A stretch of 64,000 bases of DNA from Ga0077555 sp050187415. GTDB lineage: Bacteria; Pseudomonadota; Alphaproteobacteria; Rhizobiales; Hyphomicrobiaceae. The notes under the pieces were generated by a model. It worked only from the letters and a program-made list of their open reading frames with translations. It did no database searches and had not been told where the DNA came from. Both the position numbers and the translations under genes were made by a program. The stretch spans positions 1-64,000 of the forward strand of contig JBFWXN010000008.1 of assembly GCA_050187415.1 (NCBI GenBank), in the 5' to 3' direction. Positions 7,347 through 14,110 of this stretch are shown piece after piece; within the stretch, counting starts at the first letter, position 1; every line of letters starts with the position of its first letter.

Positions 7347-8117
7347 CTAGGCCTTGCCACGAAACTCTTTGCGCGCTGTGGCGGCCGCCGCGTAGGCGAC
7401 CGTGACCTGGCTCTGGTCGGCATCCGCGAATGCTGTTGCCGCATGCAGCGCACCGGCGGTGGCATTGATCGCCTGCTTGACCATGCGCACGGTTGCCGGG
7501 GGCATCGATACCGCCACTTCGGCCATCTCGAGCCCCTTCTGAACCGTCTTACCGTCGTCCGCGATCTCATCAACGAGGCCCCAATCCAGCGCCTGCGCTG
7601 CCGGCATCTTCTCGCACATGATGGTGATGCGCTTGGCCCGAGCCGGGCCAACCAGAGAGATCAGCCGTGGCAGTGCGCCCCACTGCAGATTGAGCCCGAT
7701 CTTCACCTCGGGCACATAGAGGTAGGCGCCTCGTCCGAGCACGCGCCAGTCGCAGGCGAGCGCGATGGCAACACCGGCACCGACCGCGAGCCGCTCCATC
7801 GCGGCGATCGTGATCTGCGGCATCTCCTCCCACGCCTTGCACAACCTGACGCCATTATAGGCGCGGTGACGGCGCTTCAGGTCGTCCTTCTCGGTGGGCC
7901 AGCCGTCAGTGGCCTTGAGATCGAAGCCTGCCGAGAACGCATTGGGGGCGCCGGCCAGCACGACGGCCTGAGTCTCGAGGTCATCGTGGAAGCTGCGCCC
8001 AGCATGGGTGAGCTCAAGCACGAGTTTCTCGTTGAAAGCATTGAGGTCTGCCTTCCGGTCGAAGCGCACGACGGCGATCGGCCCGCGCCTCTCGATCGTC
8101 ACGTACTCGAGCTTCAT
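7347..8117 (-). CDS. Enoyl-CoA hydratase/isomerase family protein
   Basis: The start is the ATG at 8117, preceded by GGAGGG; the longer open frame upstream is an antisense shadow of the neighbouring gene. The 256-residue product has the crotonase fold: NAFSAGFDLKA (oxyanion-hole region), MERLAVGAGVAIALACDWRV (second oxyanion glycine region) and VPEVKIGLNLQWGALPRL. The usual catalytic glutamate in the GxxPE/ExxLG segment is present as PEVKIGL. Exact reaction (hydration, isomerisation or hydrolysis of a CoA ester) cannot be assigned. It lies 11 bp downstream of the cupin gene in the selenoprotein operon, which suggests that the pathway proceeds through a CoA thioester. Confidence 0.9.
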   Translation of the reverse strand: MKLEYVTIERRGPIAVVRFDRKADLNAFNEKLVLELTHAGRSFHDDLETQAVVLAGAPNAFSAGFDLKATDGWPTEKDDLKRRHRAYNGVRLCKAWEEMPQITIAAMERLAVGAGVAIALACDWRVLGRGAYLYVPEVKIGLNLQWGALPRLISLVGPARAKRITIMCEKMPAAQALDWGLVDEIADDGKTVQKGLEMAEVAVSMPPATVRMVKQAINATAGALHAATAFADADQSQVTVAYAAAATARKEFRGKA

Positions 8118-8128
8118 ATCGCCCTCCG

Positions 8129-8632
8129 TCAGGCCGCCTTGATGTTCGAGCGCTGGATGTGATCGAGATTGCCACCTTCGATGCGGATCAGTTTCGTCGC
8201 CGGCGACATGCGCGGCGAATGCACGTCGCCGGTGTCGTAGAAGTGGCAGTCGCCAGGCTTCATCTCGTAGCTGCGCACCGGCTCGACGAGCGTTGCTGCA
8301 TCGCCGGAGCCCTTGTGGGTGATCTTCCACTCGGTAATCTCGGTCGTGCCTTCGGCGACACCATAGATGGCCCAGGTTGGGCCGTGGTCGTGCGGCCCGC
8401 CCGTCCGCGCCTCGCTGTAGACGTGGCCGCAGATGCAGAAGCCGAGCTCGGGATCCTGGTAGAGCACCTTTCTCGGCCGGCACTGGTCAGCCGTGACGTG
8501 ACGCGCGACGAGTTCCTTGTCGAGGAGCGCGCGAGAGAGATGCTCGCAGACCTTCTTTTTGCCGCCGGGACCAGGATCCTCCTTGAGGGCCTTGCGGACG
8601 TCTTTGCTCAGTTGCTCGAGTGTGTAGGGCAT
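8129..8632 (-). CDS. Cysteine-dioxygenase-like cupin protein
   Basis: The 167-residue protein starts at the ATG at 8632 with AGGAG ahead of it. The cupin core contains GGPHDHGPTWAIYG, supplying the two histidines of the first cupin motif, and DCHFYDTGDVHSPR, supplying the third. This three-histidine iron centre is typical of cysteine dioxygenases and related thiol dioxygenases, which convert a thiol to a sulfinate with O2. Length is shorter than mammalian cysteine dioxygenase (about 200) but normal for bacterial homologues. Position between a glutaredoxin-like and a hydratase gene behind a selenoprotein suggests thiol chemistry; the actual substrate is unknown. Confidence 0.85.
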   Translation of the reverse strand: MPYTLEQLSKDVRKALKEDPGPGGKKKVCEHLSRALLDKELVARHVTADQCRPRKVLYQDPELGFCICGHVYSEARTGGPHDHGPTWAIYGVAEGTTEITEWKITHKGSGDAATLVEPVRSYEMKPGDCHFYDTGDVHSPRMSPATKLIRIEGGNLDHIQRSNIKAA

Positions 8633-8706
8633 GGCTTGGCTCCTGCATTCATTGCAACATCGGATCTTTCCATCCCGCCATTGCTGGCTCGCCGGGTCGG
8701 GAAAGC

Positions 8707-8955
8707 TCACATGCCAACCAGCGCCCGCACTTTGTCCGGCGTCAACTCGCTGCCCGCGTAGATGACACCGTCGACCTCGAGCGCCGGCGTCGAGCGGATG
8801 CGCGCCTCGTCGAGCCGGTCCTGCGCGTCCTCGTCCATCAACAGGTCCCGCACCCTGAAAGAGACCCCGAGCCGCCGGAGATAGCCCTTGAGCTGCTCGC
8901 ACGGGACGCACATCGGCGAGGTGTAGACCACGATATCCCTCGGCTCCGCCGTCAT
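8707..8955 (-). CDS. Glutaredoxin-like small thiol protein
   Basis: The 82-residue thioredoxin-fold protein begins VVYTSPMCVPCEQLKGYL, with a CVPC redox motif (about residues 16-19), and has the TPALEVDGVIYAG loop with the cis-proline that closes the active site. Its ATG overlaps the selenoprotein stop (ATGA at 8955-8952), so the two proteins are translationally coupled. A natural hypothesis is that it reduces the selenenylsulfide or disulfide formed at the U-x-x-C site of its neighbour. That partnership is inferred from gene order only. Confidence 0.88.
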   Translation of the reverse strand: MTAEPRDIVVYTSPMCVPCEQLKGYLRRLGVSFRVRDLLMDEDAQDRLDEARIRSTPALEVDGVIYAGSELTPDKVRALVGM

Positions 8956-9839
8956 AGCTTTCCTTCCCCCTTGAGGCGCCTGTACTCTTCCTTTCGGGCG
9001 AGCCATTTTACCTTGGTGTCGGCATCCTGCCACGGCTGCTCCTCGGTGAAGACGAGCCGCTTCCAGTCGTACCCCTTGCTCCACGTGTAGGGTGGCGCCA
9101 CCGTCGTGCGCGGGCCGGTCGCCGTTTCAAGGAGATCGAGCGCGTGCGCGAAGATCTCGCGCTGCTGGGTCACGTTCCAGGGTTCGCCGCACGGAGCTCC
9201 GAGCGGGAAATCGACGAAGACGAAGCGCGGTACGCCGCAGTGCTCGACGATATCGCGGGCCGCACCGATGATGATTGTCGGGATACCGTTCGCTTCGAGG
9301 TAGCGGGCGATCAGACTCACGGTCTGATGACAAACGGGTCAGACAGGCACGAGTACAACGGCATCGAGGCTATCCTCGCGAGCGTAGGCGAGCGCCTTCG
9401 GCGCCTCCTGGGTGAGCACTTTGCGCTGGCTGTAGTTGTTGTAGGCGCCATAGAGGCGGTCCGGCATGGAGCCGATGCGGCCGTCAGCGGCGGCCTCGCG
9501 CAGGCGGTCGATCGGATAGTAGGCGCCAACGTCGTCCAGATGAGTGGCGTTGCGGTCGAAGGAGAGCGTCCGGGAATAGAGGCTCTCCGTCGGCGTTGCA
9601 GCGGGGATCAGATAGACGCCGCGAAAATCCTCCTCGTTGATGGGGTCCGGCTCGCCTTTGGCGGGATCGAAGCGAACGGCCACCTCGCTCGTTCCGAGCA
9701 GGCCAACCCGGCATTCCCTCAGCGGCTTTTGCAGCGGCGTGAACGGCACATCGTCAAAGTGCGCCCACTGATAGGACTTCTCGTAACCCTGGCGTCTATA
9801 GTCGTCGCGCGTTCGGTCTATGTAGCGGACGTGATCCAT
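8952..9839 (-). CDS. GrdB-family selenoprotein (in-frame UGA = selenocysteine 167)
   Basis: Two adjacent open frames in the same phase are separated by a single UGA (9341-9339). Reading it as selenocysteine gives a continuous 295-residue protein of the glycine/sarcosine/betaine reductase selenoprotein B family. The junction is LVPV-U-PVCHQTVSLIARYLEA, i.e. U167-P-V-C170, the family U-x-x-C redox motif, followed by IPTIIIGAARDIVEHCGVPR, the conserved family continuation. A hairpin fitting the bacterial SECIS rules starts 10 nt after the UGA. The ATG at 9839 follows AAGGA with 7-nt spacing; the open frame extends upstream but without family similarity. True GrdB acts in an anaerobic reductase complex; no other Grd subunit is here, so the reaction is unknown. 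Sec synthesis genes are not in the window. Confidence 0.88.
9310..9341 (-). promoter_or_regulatory. UGA codon with bacterial SECIS-like hairpin
   Basis: Downstream of the UGA (9341-9339), the mRNA bases at 9328-9322 (AUCAGAC) pair perfectly with 9316-9310 (GUCUGAU), closing a 5-nt loop CGUGA. The loop begins 17 nt after the UGA and has G as its second base. Both properties meet the published description of bacterial SECIS elements (apical loop 16-37 nt from the UGA, a G among its first two bases). Confidence 0.75.
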
Positions 9840-10255
9840 AGCAACATCCTTCAGCTGACCCGACCCACTGAAACGGTAGCGACCTCCCTCTGCCTCCGCA
9901 ACTGAGGCGGTTGGGGCGTCGATGGACGATCGTCGTCCAACCGCCGCTTCCGCTTTGCGGCGAGGCATAACCCCTCCAGCATCGCAATGAGCAATTCCGT
10001 ATCGGGAGCCGGGGATGGGAGACGAGATCCAGATCAAGTCACGCGACGGCAAATCATTCGCTTGATCTCTCACCGGGCGTCTCCCGACGCTTGCGCAACT
10101 CTGACGCCAATATCTCGACCGTTGCGGACGTATCCTTCACCACAACGTCGAGTTCTGCCACGGCTTGACTTCCATCAATCGAAAAATCGCATCTTTGCAT
10201 AAAAGAGATCGGGAAATCGCACGCGCGATTTCGTCACCAATGTCGGAGATTTCAA
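9840..10255. other. Intergenic region between selenoprotein operon and small secreted protein
   Basis: No gene is supported in these 416 bp, which separate divergent transcripts. The open frames on both strands lack ribosome sites and recognisable domains. The region must contain both promoters; the only clear structure is the perfect inverted repeat at 10213-10232. Confidence 0.6.
10213..10232. promoter_or_regulatory. Perfect inverted repeat (possible operator)
   Basis: GAAATCGC-ACGC-GCGATTTC is an 8-bp perfect inverted repeat with a 4-bp spacer, 23 bp upstream of the start of the small secreted protein gene. It is not followed by a T-tract and lies in a 5' region, so an operator or leader hairpin is more likely than a terminator. 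Confidence 0.4.
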
Positions 10256-10492
10256 ATGCTCAAGGTTCGTCTGCTCGCAACCGCCCTGGCGATTGGCTTG
10301 GCGACACCCGCACTGGCCCAACAGGGGCCGGTGGCCAGTGCCTGTGCCGACGACATCGCTAAACTATGCGCTGGTAAGGCACACCGAAACCGGGAAGCTC
10401 GAACGTGCCTCGAAGCAAACAAGGCGAAGGTATCGCCGGCTTGCAAGTCGGCGTTGGATTCGACGGGTGGCGGAAAGGGCAAGTCCAAGTAA
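10256..10492 (+). CDS. Small secreted cysteine-rich repeat protein
   Basis: The 78-residue product has a clear Sec signal peptide (LLATALAIGLATPALA, cleavage before QQ at about residue 22). The mature part of about 57 residues holds four cysteines in the pattern ACADDIAKLCAG ... ARTCLEANKAKVSPACKSAL. This is the short cysteine-rich repeat often found in exported proteobacterial proteins. A GGAG ribosome site precedes the ATG. Four cysteines suggest two disulfides in the periplasm. The function is unknown, and the C-terminus is a glycine/lysine-rich tail. Confidence 0.8.
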   Translation: MLKVRLLATALAIGLATPALAQQGPVASACADDIAKLCAGKAHRNREARTCLEANKAKVSPACKSALDSTGGGKGKSK

Positions 10493-10763
10493 CACGTAGG
10501 CGTGGGAGAAGCGCCGACTTCGGCAAGGCATGCTGAGAAAGTCCCTCCTCGCTCATCGGCCTTGCCATGCAAAACAACGCAGCGGGGACTGTCTGGCCTT
10601 TCGTGTTATCGCCGACGCGTCGAATGACGAGGGCGTCATATAGGGAACTTCCAGCACGTGATGCTCGAATTGCGATGTTGGCATTGCGTCGCTGAGCTGT
10701 GATTTCGCAACTCCATTTCGGCCCGCGCCAATTCGCGGTTAGCCTTCGCCCGACACCCTTGCT

Positions 10764-12050
10764 CTACTCGGTCGTCACTTCCTTGAGCTTCGCCAATCCG
10801 AGCATGTTGAGGGCTGCCGTCTCATAGAACGGCTCGCTCGTTCCCCTTCGCATCTTGTGCAGAAAGTACTTCTCGAAACCGACCTTGGCGGCGTGCACCC
10901 ACTTACCAGACGCCGACCAATTGACGTTCCTCGGTGGGATTTGCGGTTGCGCTACGAACGCAACGCCAGAATCGCCGAAATCCGCGAGACAAACCGCATT
11001 CCACGTTGCCTGGTGGGTGGGTGCTTGGCCACGGAGGACTTGTCCGAGATTCATGGCGGTCGCGGTCACCATCGATTCGATCATGAAGCCTGTTTTCGGC
11101 ACGCCGCAAGCGACTGGCGTCGGTGCCACGGGCGCGATGGCGACGCAGACCCCGACTGAGAACACGTTCTTGAATGTTGGATTTTGTTGATGGTTGTCGA
11201 CAATGACAAACCCTCTCGGATTGACCAGACCGTCGATCCCGCGCAATGGACCAATTCCGCGGAACGCCGGGAGCATCATCGAGAATCCGAATGGCAGCTC
11301 GTGCGTCGCCTTGACCGATCCGTTCTCGGCGATCTCTTCGACGATCATTTTTGCCGGCTCTACCTTCTTTACGCGCGTAGACGTGAGCCACTTGATGTGA
11401 CGCTCGCGCATCTCGCTTTCGAGCAAGCCCTTCGTATCGCCGACACCGTCGAGGCCCAGATGCCCGATGTAGGGCTCCGCTGTGACGAACGTCATCGGTA
11501 CGCGATCACGAATCCGGCGTCGGCGCAGTTCGGCGTCCAGAATGAACGTGTACTCGTAGGCTGGCCCAAAGCACGAGGCGCCCTGGACTGCTCCGGTGAC
11601 GATCGGCCCGGGCGAAGCGCAGAAGCTTTCAAATGCGCTCGCCGCACCCAAGGCATGATCGACGTGGCAAACGGAATTCGTAAAGCCGCCGTGTGGTCCG
11701 AGCCCTTCGATCTCGTCGAAAGCCAGCTCGGGACCGGTCGCGATAATCAGGTAGTCGTAGTGCAACCGGCTTCCGTCTGCGAGCTCCAGCTCGTTCGTAT
11801 GTGGATCGAGCTTGGCAACCGGTACAGGCTTGAAGTCGATGCCGCGTCTGGCGAACGTTGGAGCGAGATCGACCTCGATGGCATCTCGCGTCCGCCACCC
11901 CACGGCAACCCACGGGTTCGATGGCACGAAATGGTAGATCGGATCTTTGGTAACGACTGTAAGTTTGTCGTCTGGCCGCAATTGATCCTTCATCTCATAG
12001 GCCATGATCGCACCGGCGAGGCCCGCTCCCATGATGACGACGTGTGCCAC
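10764..12050 (-). CDS. sqr: Sulfide:quinone oxidoreductase
   Basis: The 428-residue flavoprotein starts with a Rossmann FAD motif (IMGAGLAGAIMAYEM, residues 6-20). It keeps the three cysteines required for sulfide oxidation: C128 (NSVCHVDHA), C160 (GASCFGPAYEYTF) and C354 (AVCLADFGDSG). Their numbering nearly equals that in the characterised Rhodobacter and Acidithiobacillus enzymes. SQR oxidises sulfide at the membrane, passes electrons to quinone and forms polysulfide or persulfide. The second half has the FVAQPQIPPR segment typical of the family. It is the last gene of an operon with DUF2892 and a thioredoxin-2 remnant, next to a SqrR/BigR-like repressor. The role is detoxification or use of sulfide. 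Confidence 0.92.
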   Translation of the reverse strand: MAHVVIMGAGLAGAIMAYEMKDQLRPDDKLTVVTKDPIYHFVPSNPWVAVGWRTRDAIEVDLAPTFARRGIDFKPVPVAKLDPHTNELELADGSRLHYDYLIIATGPELAFDEIEGLGPHGGFTNSVCHVDHALGAASAFESFCASPGPIVTGAVQGASCFGPAYEYTFILDAELRRRRIRDRVPMTFVTAEPYIGHLGLDGVGDTKGLLESEMRERHIKWLTSTRVKKVEPAKMIVEEIAENGSVKATHELPFGFSMMLPAFRGIGPLRGIDGLVNPRGFVIVDNHQQNPTFKNVFSVGVCVAIAPVAPTPVACGVPKTGFMIESMVTATAMNLGQVLRGQAPTHQATWNAVCLADFGDSGVAFVAQPQIPPRNVNWSASGKWVHAAKVGFEKYFLHKMRRGTSEPFYETAALNMLGLAKLKEVTTE

Positions 12051-12102
12051 GTTTCCTCCTACATTCGAGTTTGGCTTCGTTGGAAGGGTAACTATTGCGA
12101 CG

Positions 12103-12186
12103 TCAAGGCTTCGGCTTGTCAGTGATGCGATGCGCAGGGATGCGGTTACGGGTGCCGCACGACGGACAAATCAGGTACAGGCTCAT
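12103..12186 (-). pseudogene. Thioredoxin-2 (TrxC) N-terminal zinc-ribbon remnant
   Basis: A 27-codon frame reads MSLYLICPSCGTRNRIPAHR and then ITDKPKP before a TGA. The CPSC pair followed by TRNRIPAHRI is the signature start of thioredoxin 2, whose N-terminus is a zinc ribbon. The second CxxC of the ribbon and the whole thioredoxin domain are missing, and I see no continuation in any frame before sqr. It is either a decayed trxC or a peptide kept for its own sake. It lies between DUF2892 and sqr in the same operon. Confidence 0.55.
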
Positions 12187-12240
12187 GGCGTGACCCCGTT
12201 CTCATCTTCTGTTCCAGATGAGTTTTGAAACGCATTCCGG

Positions 12241-12444
12241 TCACTCGAAGGCCGGCCCTGGCACGATGCCGGCACGCCGGAGAATGCTGGCCAAGGGGCA
12301 AAAGCCAGTGATGGAGGACTGCAGCAGATTTGCGCCCACAAAGGCCGTTAGCCAAAGCCAATTGGCATGGTGAAACTGAGATAGGAGCAGACTGGCGAGA
12401 ATTACCGTACCCGCGAACATCAGGACAATGCGGTCGATCGTCAT
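12241..12444 (-). CDS. DUF2892 (YgaP-type) membrane protein
   Basis: The 67-residue protein has the DUF2892 layout: an amphipathic MTIDRIVLMFAG start, two hydrophobic segments (VILASLLLSQF and WLWLTAFVGANLLQSS) and the conserved TGFCPLASILRRAG, in which the cysteine follows the second membrane segment. In other proteins this domain is fused to rhodanese (YgaP), linking it to sulfur transfer. GGAGG precedes the ATG by 7 nt. It is the first gene of the sqr operon and its promoter carries the operator described at 12515-12547. Confidence 0.88.
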   Translation of the reverse strand: MTIDRIVLMFAGTVILASLLLSQFHHANWLWLTAFVGANLLQSSITGFCPLASILRRAGIVPGPAFE

Positions 12445-12514
12445 GATAAGACCTCCAGCTCACTCGCTCCGCTCGCTCTCGTCGAGCACCTTGGCCGTTT
12501 TTATATTTTACATT

Positions 12515-12547
12515 TGTCTAATGTAGACATGCCTAATGTAATGTCAA
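12515..12547 (-). promoter_or_regulatory. sqr-operon promoter with ArsR-type operator
   Basis: On the minus strand TTGACA (12547-12542) and TACATT (12525-12520) are separated by 16 bp, a good sigma-70-like promoter. The -10 box lies inside the 15-bp perfect inverted repeat TGTCTA-ATG-TAGACA (12515-12529). The same layout and core (TCTAATkTAGA) recur upstream of the repressor gene, so a shared operator is likely. Confidence 0.7.
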
Positions 12548-12682
12548 TCCAACAGATCGCTCAATTTTTGCATTTCGCATCGCAGCCCCTACTGCACAGA
12601 ATCGATTTTAGACGTCAGCCGAGGCACGCGGCTTGAGCGCGATCAAATGTCAGTGCGAAAAGCTGGCGGCGAAACGAAGCCG

Positions 12683-13009
12683 TCACTTCCGGCTTCGCTT
12701 CGAGGTCGATGTAACAGGCTGGCAGAACACCTCCGCGAGCACCTCCAGGACGCGCTCCGCTCTTTCGTCGGCGATCGAATAGAAGATCGACTGCGCCTCG
12801 CGTCTCGTCGCGACAACGGAAGCCTGGCGCAGCTTGGCGAGATGCTGCGAAAGGGCCGACTGACTGAGATCAACGACGGTCGCTAGCGAAGAGACTGATC
12901 TCTCGCCATCGAGCAGCACACATAGGATCTGCAGGCGATATGGATTCGCAAGGAGCAACAGCAGCGCTGCAGCCTCTTCGCTTTTTGCTGTCAGATCTTG
13001 AATATTCAT
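12683..13009 (-). CDS. ArsR-family repressor, SqrR/BigR-like persulfide sensor
   Basis: The 108-residue protein is a winged-helix ArsR regulator (NPYRLQILCVLLDGERSV, recognition helix region LSQSALSQHLAKLRQA, wing RREAQSIFYSI). It has exactly two cysteines, C30 and C96. Their 66-residue separation equals that of the sulfide sensors SqrR (C41/C107) and BigR, which form a tetrasulfide bridge with persulfide and leave the DNA. Metal-binding CxC of arsenic sensors is absent. The gene lies between the sqr operon and the divergent RND genes, and one operator is present on each side. The longer open frame to 14128 is antisense to the RND adaptor. Regulation of both units and of itself is inferred. 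Confidence 0.88.
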   Translation of the reverse strand: MNIQDLTAKSEEAAALLLLLANPYRLQILCVLLDGERSVSSLATVVDLSQSALSQHLAKLRQASVVATRREAQSIFYSIADERAERVLEVLAEVFCQPVTSTSKRSRK

Positions 13010-13011
13010 GC

Positions 13012-13044
13012 TATCTAATTTAGATATTGCGCATGTGAAGTCAA
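13012..13044 (-). promoter_or_regulatory. Repressor-gene promoter with ArsR-type operator
   Basis: On the minus strand TTGACT (13044-13039) and TAAATT (13022-13017) have 16-bp spacing. The -10 box lies in the 15-bp perfect palindrome TATCTAA-T-TTAGATA (13012-13026). The start codon at 13009 is so close that the mRNA would be nearly leaderless, unless another promoter is used. The site is also 32 bp upstream of the divergent RND adaptor gene. Confidence 0.65.
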
Positions 13045-13057
13045 GCGGGGACCGAGG

Positions 13058-14110
13058 ATGACCGAACCACGACAGCACTCCATCGGCACACTGCTCACGC
13101 TGGCGGCCCTGTTGGCTGGCTGTGGCCAGCCGAATGACCAAACCAAGCCTGGGCCGGCTAAAGCCGCGGCGCCGGTACCGGTGGCATTTACGGTCGCCAC
13201 GCAAAATATCGATGATCTCAAGGCGGTCCTCGCGACGGTAAGGAGCAAGAAGGTGGTCGACGCCAGGGTCCGCACGCCTGGCACGATTGTGAAGCTCGCT
13301 GTGATAGAAGGGGCGCATGTCTCGCCGGGTCAAGTGCTCGGCATTGTAGCCGACCCCAAGCTGGCGTTGCGCATCAAGGCTTCTGACGCCCAGATCATCG
13401 CCATCGAATCGCGGCTGGCTACAGCACGGGCCGAGCTGGAGCGAACGACAGAACTTCAGAAGCGCGGCGTCACCCCCCAAGCGCGCCTCGATCAGGCCAA
13501 GACAGCGTTCGACGTTGCGACGAACGACCTTGCCGCCGCTGAGGCCGAGCGCGCGGTTATCGAACGCCAGAGCGAGGAAGGACAGGTGCTGGCGCCCTCG
13601 ACGGGACGCGTCATCCGCGTGCCGGTCACGGAGGGTACTGTGGTCATGGCAGGCGAGAGCATCGCCACCATCGCGGCCAACGACTATCTGCTGCGTCTCG
13701 AGGTGCCGGAGCGGCATGCCCGCTTCATCAAGCAGGGCGACGCGCTGAAGGTGGGCTCGCGCGGGCTCGGTGCGGATCAGCAGGCCATGTCGGAAGGACG
13801 CATCGTCCAAGTCTATCCCGAGATCCAGAACGGCCGCGTCATCGCGGACGCCGAGGTGCCAGGTCTCGGCGATTACTTTGTCGGAGAACGGACGCTCGTT
13901 TGGATCTCGGCTGGCAGGCGGCCGAGTGTCGTAATCCCGCGCGAACTGACGTTCAAACGCTTCGGCCTCGATTATGTCCGCATCGCCGGCACAGACCAGC
14001 CGGTCGATGTCGTCGTTCAGCTGGGCCAGCCATCTGTCAGGGATGGGAAAGCCGCGCTGGTCGAGGTTCTTTCTGGCCTCGAGCCTGGCGACAAGGTGGT
14101 GAAGCCATGA
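13058..14110 (+). CDS. RND efflux periplasmic adaptor lipoprotein
   Basis: The 350-residue protein has a lipoprotein signal (LLTLAALLAGC, lipidated C22) and the membrane-fusion-protein layout. A barrel-sandwich half-motif (RTPGTIVKLAVIEGAHVSPGQ), a helical hairpin (about residues 105-170, ATARAELERTTELQKRGV) and the second half-motif (LAPSTGRVIRVPVTEGTVV) are followed by a beta-barrel and a C-terminal LEPGDKVVKP. It bridges an inner-membrane RND pump to an outer-membrane channel. The stop overlaps the pump start (ATGA). The gene diverges from the SqrR/BigR-like repressor, so sulfide or persulfide stress may induce it. No outer-membrane channel gene is nearby. Confidence 0.92.
   Translation: MTEPRQHSIGTLLTLAALLAGCGQPNDQTKPGPAKAAAPVPVAFTVATQNIDDLKAVLATVRSKKVVDARVRTPGTIVKLAVIEGAHVSPGQVLGIVADPKLALRIKASDAQIIAIESRLATARAELERTTELQKRGVTPQARLDQAKTAFDVATNDLAAAEAERAVIERQSEEGQVLAPSTGRVIRVPVTEGTVVMAGESIATIAANDYLLRLEVPERHARFIKQGDALKVGSRGLGADQQAMSEGRIVQVYPEIQNGRVIADAEVPGLGDYFVGERTLVWISAGRRPSVVIPRELTFKRFGLDYVRIAGTDQPVDVVVQLGQPSVRDGKAALVEVLSGLEPGDKVVKP

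Noticed and set aside
9318..9341. Interpretation of the UGA as a nonsense mutation splitting a pseudogene
   Set aside because: The UGA sits exactly at the catalytic U-x-x-C position of the family, both sides stay in frame, and a SECIS-like hairpin follows. A random stop would rarely fall there.
9987..10202. 71-codon plus-strand frame upstream of the secreted protein gene
   Set aside because: No ribosome site, no domain, and Arg/Pro-rich composition typical of non-coding GC-rich DNA.
10522..10566. GGCAAGGC and GCCTTGCC inverted repeat after the small secreted protein gene
   Set aside because: The arms are 29 nt apart and no T-tract follows, so a terminator is not supported; no other role is evident.
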